Origin: Prorocentrum cordatum
Lineage: Eukaryota > Sar > Dinophyceae > Prorocentrales > Prorocentraceae
DNA length: 64,000 bases
Direction of reading: 5' to 3'
NCBI GenBank assembly: GCA_963575745.1
Contig: CAUYUJ010016134.1
Coordinates: forward strand, 139,001-203,000
Position 1 is the first letter of the stretch; each line of letters starts with the position of its first letter. Under the pieces are notes generated by a model. It was not told where the DNA came from. It saw only the letters and a list, made by a program, of their open reading frames with translations, and ran no database searches. Position numbers and translations under genes: made by a program. Positions 28,331 through 38,315 of this stretch are shown one piece after another.

Positions 28331-28700
28331 CATGCCTCACCCCTCCCAGCCGGTCGGGGGAGAAGTGCAGAAAATTGCATTGTGACCTCAAATTTGGAGC
28401 GAGACGAATGAGGAGAGAGACGAGACGAGACGAGACGAGGAGAGAGACGAGACGAGGGGGAGAGGGACGGAGGCCTGCGAGGGTCCTCTGCTCTCTCGCC
28501 CCGTGCTCCGTTGCCGCCGTTGCAGATCGCAGCGGGCTTGTTGCTGAGTCTTGAGACTGTCTCGCAACACGTCTGGACTTCGTGACCCAGATCAGACCAG
28601 GTTTTTTTTTGCTTGCCTCACTTTTTTGGGCGTTCCCGAGATCCGCCGCCACGATAACAGGCAACATCCAGCAACAACAACACCTCGAGCGGAGCCCTGG
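28331..28700. other. Unrecognised sequence with GAGAC tract
   Basis: 28410-28460 is a (GAGAC)n microsatellite; the rest shows no recognised gene or element. Confidence 0.45.
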
Positions 28701-29177
28701 ACCCCACCTCCGGCGCCGCTTCGAGGCCGGATCGCTGTGTGATGGCCCCGGGGCCGCAGACCCCGCAAGAGCGCCCGTGGTAAGCAACGGGGCAAGGCCT
28801 GGGCATCGGGGCCGCAGCGGCCTCGCCGCCGTCGCCGCCGGCGCCGCCGGGAGGCCTCCGTGCGGCGGTCCTCCCCCGACGGGCCCCCCAAGCTTCGAGC
28901 CTCGAGGGCCCCCAGCCTCGAGCCTCGACGCGACGCCCCCCCCCCCGCCCTGCTCGGCCTTCGAGCCTCGATGCCGCGGTCCTCGCAGCGCGCTGCTCGC
29001 AAAGCTCGGCGTCCTCGAGGAGCGCTCGACGCCCTCGGGGTGCCGCGCCGCGTGCCGGGGCGTCGCGGAGCAGCTCGCGCCACGGCGGGCCCGCCCTGTC
29101 CCGCCTCGAGCCTCCCGGGCACGCCCTCGCGGGCCCCCCCTCCTCGTCGCCTCGCTGCCGCGCCTCGCGTCATGAAC
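28701..29177. other. GC-rich segment with Z motif
   Basis: Very GC-rich, with a C run at 28937-28948. GGGAGGCCTCCGTGCGGCGG at 28848 is repeat Z. Long open frames on both strands (over 190 codons) are expected from the base composition. A coding origin is possible for the Z part but is not shown. Confidence 0.4.
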
Positions 29178-29306
29178 CTGGCATCGCTCGGACGTGTGAT
29201 TGTTTTTCTCGGCGAGAACCATCGAGGACCGTCCTGGACCATCGAGCAAACAAAGCACGCACGTAACCGAGCAATGCACAGTGAATGGACGTCCGAGCGA
29301 CGGCAA
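29178..29306 (+). mobile_element. Element A5
   Basis: 129 bp, CTGGCATCGCTCGGACGTGT to GGACGTCCGAGCGACGGCAAG. Its right flank is displaced by T2. After T2 the sequence GCCTCGCGGGAAAC resembles the left flank GCCTCGCGTCATGAAC, so a long duplication may have been split by T2. Confidence 0.82.
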
Positions 29307-29510
29307 GATGCTGTTCCAACCTACTTTAGCGTGGATCACCAGAAAGAATTTCGAGCGCCAGAAAAAAAGTACCCCAAAACTCGAGGGTTTTCACGTGTCG
29401 GGCCCTGGGAGACACTCGTTCGACACTCTTTCGACGCTCTTTCGACACTTTTCCGGGTGCTCGAACATATTTCTGGGATGTGGCCCTTAAGTGCGATGGG
29501 AGCAACATAA
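29307..29510 (+). mobile_element. Element T2
   Basis: Aligns with T1 over its length: AAAGAATTTCGAGCGCCAGA, CACGTGTCGGGCCCTGGGAG, the TTCGACACT repeats, TCCGGGTGCTCGAA and GATGGGAGCAACATAA. Directly abuts A5. Its own duplication is not clear. 29511-29770 (GGTCACCACGCGG words) is unrecognised. Confidence 0.82.
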
Positions 29511-29773
29511 GCCTCGCGGGAAACAGAGCAGACCAGGCCTTCTATTTGCCTCACTCTTGTCGGGGGGGCCCAATTCCCAATCGGTGCGGTGACCACACCG
29601 CGTGGTGCGTCGGGGGAGCATTCGGGGTCACCACGCGGTCTGGGGACTCGAGTCGTCCGAGGACGTCTCGAGCCACTGGGGCCTCCGAGGTTCCGAAGCC
29701 GTGCGTTGGCGGACCGCGCGGTGAGGTCGACGGGGACTCCGAGGTCGCCTCGCGGTCCGTCACCACACGATTT

Positions 29774-29938
29774 TCAGGAGGGGAAAAACACATAGACTCA
29801 ACTAATCGTCCACTCCCAGGAAAATATGGGAAAATGTGGCCAGTGGGGGGGAAGACAAAAAAACCCAGACACCATGGGAAAATGTGGGGAATCCTGTTCT
29901 CTGTGCGTGTTTGTTTGTGTGTCCCCCAGGGCCCCTTC
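29774..29938 (+). mobile_element. Element C5
   Basis: 165 bp, TCAGGAGGGGAAAAACACAT to CCAGGGCCCCTTC. GATTT precedes it (29769-29773) and occurs again a few bases after the right end (CGCGATTT), so the 5-bp duplication is probable but not exact. Confidence 0.85.
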
Positions 29939-30110
29939 CGCGATTTGGGGGTCCCCGAGGCTGGCTCAGGGCTTCGGGGGGGCGGGCAGACACTGACCCG
30001 GGACTGGCGACACGTCGCCGACACCTCGGGCGAGGAGCTCTCGCCGGCGAGGCCGCCTGCTGGGCAGGCCGGGCGGCGCTCCGGGGCCCCGATCGGCGGT
30101 GCTTAATTCG

Positions 30111-30299
30111 AGGAGGGACCGACCGTCTTGGCATTCCTGTAGTCCTACCACGACATGTTCTTAGAACCAGAAATGTTCTAAGAACAAAAACACTGTTCTT
30201 CGAACATAAGCCCGATGCGTTAAAGCAAGACAATCTCAACCAGACACGTTCTAAGAACAATTCGTGGAAACCACAAAAGGTTCTTAGAACATTGTTTGG
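30111..30299 (-). mobile_element. Element E2 (reverse orientation)
   Basis: Reverse complement of E3: GACCGACCGTCTTGGCATTC, TTCTTAGAACCAGAAATGTT, CACGTTCTAAGAACAA and ACCACAAAAGGTTCTTAGAA. Four TTCTAAGAAC-type palindromes would fold into several hairpins. No coding capacity. 29939-30110 and 30300-30566 are unrecognised. Confidence 0.8.
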
Positions 30300-30566
30300 T
30301 AGGGCTAAGAGGCACGCCGGGACGCTTCGCCACTGCTTGATTAATTGTCGACTGGGATTCGACGCTGCCCCTCCCGAGCCAGTCTCCTCCTCCTCCTCCT
30401 CCTGTGGGTATGCTTTGTTATGTTGGACTCTCGCTTGTCAGCCTTGTCCCCTCGGGGTCGTCGGGCCTCGGTGGTCCGTCCCCCCGCCGCGCGTCTTCCG
30501 TGGCCCGCTCGCCCCGCTCGTCGGTGCGGGCCCCCGTTCGGCTCCCGCTCGTCGCTGTGCCGAGCG

Positions 30567-30731
30567 TTCGCGCCCATACAAGGGGATTTTCGACGAAACA
30601 TAGGAAAAAATACCCCAAAAATAGTCCTACAATAGTCTGGGGACCATTCATTATTATTTTTGTTGACCTTTTGGGGGCATTGTTTTATTTTTCGTAGAAA
30701 ATCCCCCTGTAGGGGGACACGAACGACTTAA
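30567..30731. mobile_element. Element B7 (left end truncated)
   Basis: GGGGATTTTCGACGAAACAT at about 30581 and TTTTTCGTAGAAAATCCCCC then TGTAGGGGGACACGAACGAC to the right. The outer left end is degraded; no duplication could be read. Confidence 0.75.
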
Positions 30732-31229
30732 AGTTAGCGCTTGATTGTAACCCACGTCCAAACACTAGGGCCACCACGAAGGTGCGAAGTTAGTCACGCT
30801 CCACGGTCTGGGCTGTTTCAGAGCGAGGCGCGGGTCCCTCATCCTGTTCTCAGAGGGGAGGGGGGGGGGACGGCGCGAAAGCGCGAAGAGAATCGCGCGT
30901 CGCGGAGCGCGCCGCGCGAAGATAGTTGCCCTAGCAAGTACCCCCCCCCCCCCGTGGGTCCGTCACCACACGACCTTGGGGCACCGAATTTGGGGTCCTC
31001 CTCCTCTCCTCGTGCCAAGGAGTCGCCACTGAGTCCGTCACCACACGGCTTTGGGCCCCGAATTTTGGGTCCTCTTCCTCTCCTCGTGCCAGGGAGTCGC
31101 CACAGCGGGACCTTCCTGCCCCGCCTTGGGCTCCCTCGGCGCATGCCCTCGCTGGGGCCAAGGAGATCGACGAGCCGAAATCCTTCACATCAGTAATTTT
31201 GGGTCTCGGAGCCCACAGGGCGGTTTTTC
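30732..31229. repeat. Unrecognised sequence with 77-bp tandem duplication
   Basis: 30957-31105 holds two units of CCGTCACCACACG(A/G)C, TTGGG, GAATTT(T/G)GGGTCCTC and CTCCTCGTGCCA(A/G)GGAGTCG. The rest (GC-rich with a C run at 30942-30953) is unrecognised. Confidence 0.5.
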
Positions 31230-31560
31230 ATGTTTTCCATTCGACGTTCCATGAAGCCCGATGTCATTCCGAGGCCGCGCGTCGAACGTTTTCGATGGCG
31301 CGTCGCGTTATGCGATGTCACGTGCGTTGGGGTCGTCAAAGGCTTGCGTGCTTGTTGCGGATCGGTTGATGTGGGCTGGGGTTTCTCAGGATTGTACATT
31401 TGCTTTGCGCTGGGGCGGTTTCGACCCCCATCCCTGGCTGATCCACCCCGCGGGTAACGTCGCAGGAAGAGTTCGATCATTTCGTTCGTAGTGCCAGCGA
31501 TGCTGTCGCGGACATTGACCGCGCCACGGGGGGGGGTCGTCCAGAAATTTCCTACCATAT
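31230..31560 (+). pseudogene. Decayed coding fragment, possibly retroelement
   Basis: From 31261 frame 1 reads VLVADRLMWAGVSQDCTFAL and RWGGFDPHPWLIHPAG. At about 31460 the protein-like signal moves to another frame (EEFDHFVRSASDAVADIDRA). The composition and a single frameshift suggest a former ORF. A link to a LINE endonuclease-to-RT region is only a guess. Confidence 0.3.
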
Positions 31561-31819
31561 TGCAGTGTTGGTTCTTCGTTTTGAAGAGACACCGCCCCGC
31601 GTCATTCCTTCCGGCCCCCTCCCTCGTCCTCCCTCTTCGCGTATCTGCCCCTGCTCTCCGCGTGTCCCCGTCGTCATCGTCCATCGTCATCGTCGCCATC
31701 ACCATCATCATCAGCATCATCAGCATTCTCGTCGTCTCCATCATCAATACCACCACCATCCTCATCAACATCATCAAAACACCCCCCTTGTTCCCCCGCG
31801 TCTCTGCTTCGCCACATCC
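31561..31819. repeat. CAT trinucleotide stretch
   Basis: 31675-31785 is a degenerate CAT/CATCAC repeat; the flanks are CT-rich. No gene. Confidence 0.7.
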
Positions 31820-32290
31820 CCCGCAAGTCTCGTGGCCTTGTGAGGTGCTCCACCGAAGGCCCCATCGGCAGGGTCCTTAGTGCGCCGCCCAGCCCATGTC
31901 GGCACGCCCCTCAGACGCTTCGTGTCCCCATGAGGAGCTCATCGGAGGTCCCGGCGGCAAGGTCCACATGCCGTCGCCCAGGCCGCATTGATGACACCCT
32001 CGAACATTTCGTGCCCCTTTAGGCAGCTCCACCAAAACAAGTCCCAGCGGCAGGTTTCCCAGGCCGCCGCCCAGCATATTTCGGCATACGTTTCACACGC
32101 TTCGTGGCCCCACGGGGAGCTACACCGACGGCCCCACAGGCAGGGCCCACAGGCCGCCGCCCAGCCCATTCCGTCATACGCTCAGAAGCTTCGTGGCCCC
32201 ATTGGGGAGCACCCCCGATGGCCCAAGCGACAGGGTCCACATGCCGTCGCCCAGCCCATGTCGTCCACGAGTGGCGCCCAGCACGGCTCC
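31820..32290 (+). repeat. P3: five units of a P-related repeat
   Basis: Units of about 86-96 bp with CTTCGTGGCCCCA, GAGCTCCACCGAAGGCC, CAGGGTCC and CCGTCGCCCAGCCCAT. A diverged branch of the 90-bp repeat in P1 and P2, in P1 orientation. Confidence 0.78.
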
Positions 32291-32339
32291 AAGAGCGCCC
32301 CAAGAGGCGCCGAGTAAGTTGCACCCTCATGCAAATAGT

Positions 32340-32660
32340 TTTTGTCACTTGTGGGGGTCCTCTTGGGGCCCTCTTGGAGCATTCTTGGGGCCCTCTGGGA
32401 GCGTTCTTGGGGCCTTCCCGGGGCCCCAGTGGGCCCTCGGAGGGCCCCAAGAACGTTCCCCGAGGGCCCCAAGAGGGACCCCCCAAAATGGTACAAAGAA
32501 TTCGCGCGAACGTGCAATCTGTTGTAGGCCTTTCGGGGCCCTCTGGGAGCTCTCTTGGGGCCCCCATTGGTGGCGCCTTGGGGCCTTGGGATGGCTCCAA
32601 GAGGCTTCGGGATTGCCCCAGACCGCCACAAGACAGCTCCGAGACGGCCGTCGAGCACCA
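32340..32660 (+). repeat. Q3 array
   Basis: CTCTTGGGGCCCTCTTGGAG-type repeats. Around 32420-32480 the array turns and shows complementary words (CCCCAAGAGGG), making local hairpins. Non-coding. Confidence 0.7.
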
Positions 32661-32776
32661 CGGGTGAAAGCAAGTGAGGCTAGGGAACAGGGCCTCTGGT
32701 AAGCCGCCACTGCGCCCCCTGGACTACCCAGACAGCGAGGGGACCTGAAACGCCCTGGGGCTCCAGGGGCCCCAGA

Positions 32777-32832
32777 TTAGTGAAGTGAAGGTTTTTGCCA
32801 TGCAAGCACCCCGAAATTCTTCACTTCACTAA
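32777..32832. repeat. 56-bp foldback
   Basis: A perfect 14-bp inverted repeat TTAGTGAAGTGAAG (32777-32790) and CTTCACTTCACTAA (32819-32832) around a 28-bp loop. Single copy in the window. Confidence 0.75.
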
Positions 32833-33479
32833 ACCGGACCCAGGACGAACTCGCTACGCTCCAGTCCCGCGGGAGATCCAAGACTCCCGCCGCCGCCCGG
32901 GGACGTTGCTGCATTGCGGTGCTCTGGTCACTGTTAATGGCTTCCGCGGGCTGCAGCGGCTCACTTCCATGACTACCCCGACTCACGAATCCAGTGGTTG
33001 GTCTGGCTCTATGGGTTGGTTTCGTTGTGTCGGTTGATTTTATGTTTGGTTGGCGGTCGGTGGATTTCGCGTTGTTCATTGGTGTCGTGAAGTGATTTGT
33101 CGTTTGGTTGGTCAGTGCCGTTTTGTTGATTCGTGCCGTTTTGTTGGTTGGTGTCGTTTCGTTGGTTGGTGTCGTTTTGTTGCTTGGTGTCGTTTTGTTG
33201 CTTGGTGTCCTTTTGTTGGCCGGTGTCGATTTGTTGGTTTGTTGGTTGGTGTCGGTTTGTTGGTTGGTGTCGTTTTGTTGCTTGGCGTCGTCCTGGCGGC
33301 GTGGCCGATAATCGGCGGCCTGCAATGGCGCCAGGATTTGTTTCGGGCCAGCCTTGATCGCCCTCATCATTCTCATATTCGTCAGCGTCAGCACTCGTCG
33401 CCCCCATCCGCGCACACATGCGGCCCTGGTACGGCTCTCACGCGGCCCTGCGAAGGCCTTCACTGTGCTCCCCAAAGCT
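32833..33479. repeat. 18-bp minisatellite with unrecognised flanks
   Basis: 33106-33290 is about ten units of TTGGTGTCGTTTTGTTGC. On the minus strand it gives a TNQQND-type 6-residue repeat inside a long frame, which I regard as a repeat effect. The flanks show no recognised gene. Confidence 0.75.
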
Positions 33480-34120
33480 TTCTGAGGGGCCCCCCAGAGG
33501 CCCCAAGAGGGCACTGGAAATTGTCGCTTCCAACTCCGCCAGGCGGAGGTCAACAAGGGTCTCACTGGTGCACTTCCAGGAATCGTCGTTCGATCCTCTT
33601 GGGGCCCTCCTGGGGCCTTCTGGAGCCGTCTTGGAAGCTCCGAGCGGCTCCATGAAGGCGCCGGGCGATATCGCTTCCAATTCCGCCCGGTGGAGTTAGA
33701 CCAGGGGCTCACTGAGGCCCCTTTTTGCGCCCTCCTCTGCCTTTGAAAAAGCCCCGATGGGGTTCTTCAGTGCCGTCTTAGGGCCCCTAAGAGGCCTCCA
33801 GCAGGGTATTGAAGTTATCGCTTCCAACTCCGCCACGCGGAGTTGAACCCAGGGCGGCTCTCTATGGCCCTTTCGGGGCCTTCTTAGAGCTTTTCTGAGG
33901 CCCTAAGTGGGCCCTGGGAGGTGTCATTTTCACGGGCGTTGAAAGTGACACCGCGGAGGGCCCTCTTGGGCCCTTCTTGGGGCCTCTCTTGGGTCCCTCT
34001 GGGAGCCCTCTTGGTGCCGCCCTGGGGCCTTCTCGGGGCCTTCTTGGAGCCTTTCTGGTGCTCTTTAAGTGGGCCCTGGGAGGTGTCACTTTCACGGGCG
34101 CTGAAAGTGACACATCGAAG
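33480..34120 (+). repeat. Q4: higher-order repeat with hairpins
   Basis: Units of about 145-160 bp combine a CTCTTGGGGCC array with a hairpin. Three hairpins are of type AACTCCGCC..CGGAGTT (33530, 33674, 33829) and two of type GTGTCA(C/T)TTTC..GAAAGTGACAC (33920-33952, 34082-34114). Confidence 0.75.
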
Positions 34121-34884
34121 GGCCCGCTTTCCCTCGTAGCGCTGCCCGTGGCCGGGGCATTGTGCAGCGCATCCCTCGTCGAACGTATTTTGTCGGACGC
34201 GTGGTCGAATTCCGCCAGTTCGGTCGAGATGGTGGTCAAGCGGTTCGGTTGCAATGTAGCCATGCGGATCTGAGCTTACCATTTCTTGCCATTTTGGCGT
34301 GGATCGCAGGAGCGTTTGTGTTGTGAACAACTGTGCTCGATATATCCAGCGGCAGCGTTTCATCCCTATACATTATTTTGAAAAAAGTCAGCAGGGGCCA
34401 AATTGCTGATGTGAAGCAACATAGGTCTCGTAAGGAGAGGGAGAGAGCGAGAGAGAGAGAGAGAGGGAGGAGGAAGGGAGGGAACGAGGGGGGGAGGGGA
34501 GAGGGAGGGAGGGAGGGAGAGAGATGATTAGATAAGACACACCTCAGCGCAAAAGTCTACGACGGCATGAGGAGGAGACCACCGGGCCTCTGGCATCTCG
34601 CTCGGCGGGGACTGAAAAGCCAGTGGCTAGGATCCAACACCTCCCGTCGAGGCTTGAGCAACACAGTCCTCCAAGGCGTCCGCGAAGTCCGAGGAAAAAG
34701 GAAGAAGGAGGGCAGCAGGACGAAGGGAAGACTTTTTCGAGGTGCGTCCAGCCGTGGCGACGAGGAAAGCTTCCGGAGCCCTCCCGCTCGAGGCTCGACC
34801 CTTGCGCCCCAGCGCGCGAGGGGGCATGCCGCGGAGAGGCGCGGGCAGGAGTTTTGGTCGTGGTTGTGGTTCGGGGGTAACTAC
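34121..34884. other. Unrecognised sequence with GA tract
   Basis: 34434-34525 is GAGA/GGGA purine repeat. The other parts have open frames on both strands but no recognised domain. Confidence 0.4.
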
Positions 34885-34892
34885 ATCGAGGG

Positions 34893-35088
34893 CATCGAGC
34901 CTTGATCACCCGAAAAAAATTCGAGCGCCAGAAAAGTACCCCAAAACTCTAGGGTTTTCACGTGTCGGGCCCTGGGAGACACTCGCCCGACACTGTTTTG
35001 ACACTGTTTCGACACTCTTTTGACACTTTTCCGGGTGCTCGAAATCATTTCTGGGATGCGGTCCTTAAGTAGGATGGGAACAACATAA
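34893..35088 (+). mobile_element. Element T3
   Basis: 196 bp with a shortened left end, then AAATTCGAGCGCCAGAAAAG, CACGTGTCGGGCCCTGGGAG, TTTGACACT repeats and TCCGGGTGCTCGAAATCATT. A perfect 8-bp duplication ATCGAGGG (34885-34892 and 35089-35096). Confidence 0.9.
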
Positions 35089-35096
35089 ATCGAGGG

Positions 35097-35667
35097 AGGG
35101 TGATTCGGGCCAGATGCTCACATTCCTTCGCATTTTCATCTGACCCCAACTTTGCCCCTGCCACACCCTTACGTCCCCCCGATGCGTCTTCCTGGAGGAT
35201 CACGGCGACATTTTCCGCGTCGGTGTGGCTCGAGATCTTCGGCGTTTGGAGGTTTTGCGAAGACCTCCTGGCACCGAAGAAGGAACGTCGAATTTCGAAG
35301 TGCCTCTCTTGAGACGCTTGAAGCCTCTTCCGATGGTCCTCAGAAGGCCAGTCCTTCCAAATACCCCTCGACACCGAAGAGGTTCGAACTTCGATGTCTC
35401 TCCCCTGAATGAAGTTCGCAGTCGTTTTGAGGTTCATTAGACGTTCGAGGTTTTCCAGATGAAATTTCGAAGTTCGAGGTTTCTTCCGAGGTCTGCGAGG
35501 CTTTGGGCCCACCGGAGGGGTGCTACTCCTCCATCCCTTGGCCTTGTTCGATACTTCCCCCTCAACTGGCCACCAGACGTTTTGGTAATCAGGACGGGCC
35601 GGGGCGTTTTGCTGGAGGGCTCCTCTCCGATCTGGACCCGCGGCTTCTGACGTGTCCGACAGTTACA
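35097..35667. other. Unrecognised, with TTCGAAGTTCGAGGT words
   Basis: 35215-35510 repeats AATTTCGAAGT, GAACTTCGATGT and TTCGAAGTTCGAGG irregularly. A 155-codon minus-strand frame covers it; it is Lys/Arg/Glu-rich and not attributable to a family. Could be decayed minisatellite or a real unknown exon. Confidence 0.3.
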
Positions 35668-35675
35668 CGACTGGA

Positions 35676-35767
35676 TTTAGGGGCCACATGCGAACCGTAC
35701 CCCTACCCCCCACCCTCCCCCTCAGGAATCGTGGGGGGCAGGGGTAGGGTTCGCATGTGGCCCCCTA
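35676..35767. mobile_element. Foldback U2
   Basis: A 92-bp near-perfect palindrome: GGGGCCACATGCGAACCGTA then CCCCTACCCCCCAC, returning as GTGGGGGGCAGGGGTAGGGT then TCGCATGTGGCCCCCTA. Flanks CGACTGGA (35668-35675) and GGACTGGG (35768-35775) match at 6 of 8. Relative of U1. Confidence 0.85.
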
Positions 35768-35994
35768 GGACTGGGGACGATTTTGAAAGTAGAGCTCTCG
35801 CCTTGGCGCCGCGCTCACTCGCCGAGCAGATCTGGCCAGTTCTATGCGGATGCGGGGCGGGTTCTCTGCAGATGTTTGGGCTCTCGCCCCGGCGCCGCGC
35901 TCGCTCGTTGCAATAGATCGAGGAGCAACATAGCAGCACGGATGGCGGGCGGTTCGATCTCAAAGTGGGGCTGTCTTGGCGCTGCGCATTTTTG

Positions 35995-36161
35995 TCGGGG
36001 GTGGACAGACCTCCTACCCCGACACGTCGATCAGTGAATTGTCCTCGGTTCTCGAGAGGGCGTCGCGGCCGTTATGTTCCAGGCTTGCGCCCGCCAGGTT
36101 TGGGCCCGAGGTCGTTTTCACTAAACCACGTTTTACTAAAGGGAGGTCTGTCCATCCCCGA
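35995..36161 (+). mobile_element. Element F3
   Basis: 167 bp, TCGGGGGTGGACAGACCTCC to GGGAGGTCTGTCCATCCCCGA; the ends are inverted over about 21 bp with one mismatch. Interior CGAGAGGGCGTCGCGGCCGT. The best-preserved F ends. Confidence 0.88.
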
Positions 36162-36584
36162 TTTTGTTCACCAAAACACGAAAGGATGGAGGGTGGCTCG
36201 TTATCAAAATGGGGTTCTCGCCATGGCACGTGAGCACCCGTCTTGCCCCGAAGGCACACGGGTGGAAGGTGGCTCGTGTTCCGAATGGGGCTTTCGCGAG
36301 GCGGTCTGTTCGTCTGCGTGTACACATTGTGCAGTCAATGTGGTATATCACTGCATGAATATATTAATATGGGGCTCTCGCTTCTAGAACTGGTGTAACT
36401 ATACGGCGACGTCGGAGAGCGCACCTTTTTCAAAACAGAGTTATCGCTGGATGTTTCTGTTGGTTCCTGCATGCGTTTCTCAGATTTGCGGGGATGAAAG
36501 GTGGACCTTCTCCTGTACAAAACGGGGGTTCCGCCTGAATTGCAGGTCTACGGGGTGTTCACCTGCCAAGGGGGGGCGCCTACC
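36162..36584. other. Unrecognised sequence
   Basis: Repeated words GGGTGGCTCGT, AATGGGG and TCTCGCC(A/T)TGGC occur about 100 bp apart, also before F3 (35795, 35875). This suggests an old degenerate repeat that F3 entered. No gene recognised. Confidence 0.3.
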
Positions 36585-36685
36585 CGCAGTGGAAGCGAAC
36601 TCTTGAAGGGACTGCTGGGGAGGGAACTCGTGGCTGGCGAGTGTATTGCAGCATCGTTGATGCACCCTCGGTTACTCTGGTCCTC
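36585..36685 (+). repeat. Repeat Y3
   Basis: AGCGAACTCTTGAAGGGACT, GGGAGGGAACTCGTGGC, GTATTGCAGCATCGTTGATG and CACC, matching Y2 (after B6) and inverted Y1 (22915-23020). This uninterrupted copy defines the site entered by B6. Confidence 0.65.
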
Positions 36686-37127
36686 CTCATGCCCTTGTTC
36701 CCATCCTCTCCTTCCTGGGGGAGCCAACTAGGGAAGTCCCAGGCGAAGTGCAGGCGAGGGAAACTCCTCCGTGGCGAGCATGCGTACATAAGCCAGCGTG
36801 TGTGCGTAGGGGGTCGGTCCCGCTCTCACCCCAAGAGCCTGCCGTCATGCATGCTACACCAGGCGGAATAATGATTTTGAGCATGAGCAGGGCGCCACGC
36901 GGGGAGATCGTGAACAAGAGTCATCCTTCCTTCCTCCTCCATAACCTCCTCCGCCCGGTCCTCCTTCTCCTCACTCCCGTTTTCCTCCCTCCCACCTCCT
37001 CCTCGCTCATCCTCCCTCCCTCGTCATACTTTCCTCCCCTTCTTCTTCCTCCACATCCTCTTCCCTTTCCTCCTCCTCGTCCTCCTCATCATCATCGTCA
37101 TCAGCATCATCAAAGGCCGCCGCGCGC
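36686..37127. other. Unrecognised sequence and CT tract
   Basis: 36686-36925 is mixed. 36930-37100 is CTCCTC-rich, ending in (CAT) words at 37087-37110. No gene. Confidence 0.45.
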
Positions 37128-37227
37128 TCAGGCCATTGAGGGAGCAGCGGCCTCCAGTCACCGCCCCCTCGCTCTGCCCGAAAGGCAGGGGGCCTCTTGA
37201 CGATACCCCGCACACCGCCATGCCGCC

Positions 37228-38010
37228 ATGGACGTGCTCCGGAGCGCGGGCGCCGCGCACCTGCTGAGCACAGGACTCGCTCGTTGACATCGGGAACATG
37301 GACGAGCGCATGGACCAAGCACCTGACCACCAGCCAGAAGGCGACGCCGATGCCGAAACATTACGACACGCTGACCATGAACTACTGGACGCTGAGCTTT
37401 AACAACAACATCCTCACGAATACAGAGGGCCAGCACAGGCAGGATCACACCACGCGGCCCATAAATTGCCACCAGTGGAACAATTGCACGCCGAACGTGA
37501 TTTGCCAAACTGCGAAGGACCACTGGACGCTGAGCATCAATCCCAACATCATCACGAACATACAGGGCCAGCACATGCAGGATTACGACACGCGGACCCT
37601 GAACGACTGGACGCTGAACGTCAATTTCAACATCTTCACGAACACAGAGGGCCAGTACGTGCGGGACTGGACGCTGAGCTACATCTCCATGAACACAGAG
37701 GGCCAGCACATGAAGGATTACGACACGCTGACCCCGAACTACTGGACAATGGACCACTACCTACACACCCAGTTCGCGAAGGACTACTGGGCGCTGGGCA
37801 TCAACTCCAACTTTTTCACGGACATAGAGGGCCAGCACATGCAGGATTACGACACGCTGACCCTGGACGACTGGACGATGAACTTCAATCTCAACGTCTT
37901 CACAAACACAGAGGGCCAGCGCGTGCAGGACGAACGCCCTGATCATCAATTTCCAGTCCGACGACCCACTTCTCCTCAAGGCCCATCGAACTCACCATCA
38001 TGCTCCTCGC
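37228..38010 (+). CDS. Repetitive coding-like region, unknown function
   Basis: Frame 3 is open across 37197-38024 and has G/C-biased third positions. It contains a repeat of about 28 residues whose core is EGQHMQDYDTLTLNDWTLN followed by a VNFNIFTNT-type strand; clear units start at about 37425, 37569, 37701, 37833 and 37912, with shortened or merged units between. The alternating Thr/Asn/hydrophobic pattern would suit beta-strand repeats. After about 37930 the better frame changes (ALIINFQSDDPLLLKAH), so a frameshift or a small intron lies there. I cannot name a family. The DNA repeat (84 bp) could also be a minisatellite that happens to be open. Confidence 0.4.
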
Positions 38011-38039
38011 CCTACAGCACCTGACGCGCACTGGTGTTC

Positions 38040-38210
38040 AAAGGGCAGGAATGGGACATGACGCTGCAGATTATCAATACGCGGACCCGCTCGCTGAGCG
38101 AGTCTATCAACCCAGTCGACGGAAGCTCGAGATTGATCACGACATCAGCTCCACCATCATCCAGACTTTCGACGTCGGAGAAAAGGAAGAAGCCCCACTG
38201 GCAACGTGAT
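38040..38210 (+). pseudogene. Coding-like continuation, frame-shifted
   Basis: 38040-38100 reads KGQEWDMTLQIINTRTRS in frame 3, like the preceding repeat. 38110-38209 reads better in frame 2 (KLEIDHDISSTIIQTFDVGE) and ends with a stop at 38207. Consistent with one former ORF broken by indels. Confidence 0.35.
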
Positions 38211-38315
38211 TCAGGACATTCATGCATGCGTACGTTTATCTTACTGTTTCGACCATTTATGGCGATTGTATCTGAGGATAGGACTCATACAGAATGGAAC
38301 TCAACACGCACAGAA

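Noticed and set aside
30117-30300. TTCTAAGAAC palindromes as heat-shock-type promoter elements
   Set aside because: They lie inside dispersed element E (three copies, both orientations) with no gene start nearby.
32777-33712. Thr/Asn/Gln-rich 311-codon minus-strand frame (prion-like or amyloid protein)
   Set aside because: The core is an 18-bp minisatellite, which makes a six-residue repeat in any in-frame reading; no start context or conserved flank.
34288-34299. Second spliced-leader relic (GCCATTTTGGC)
   Set aside because: Only about 11 bases match and no CAAG follows; chance in 64 kb is plausible, unlike the 28-base double match at 6102.
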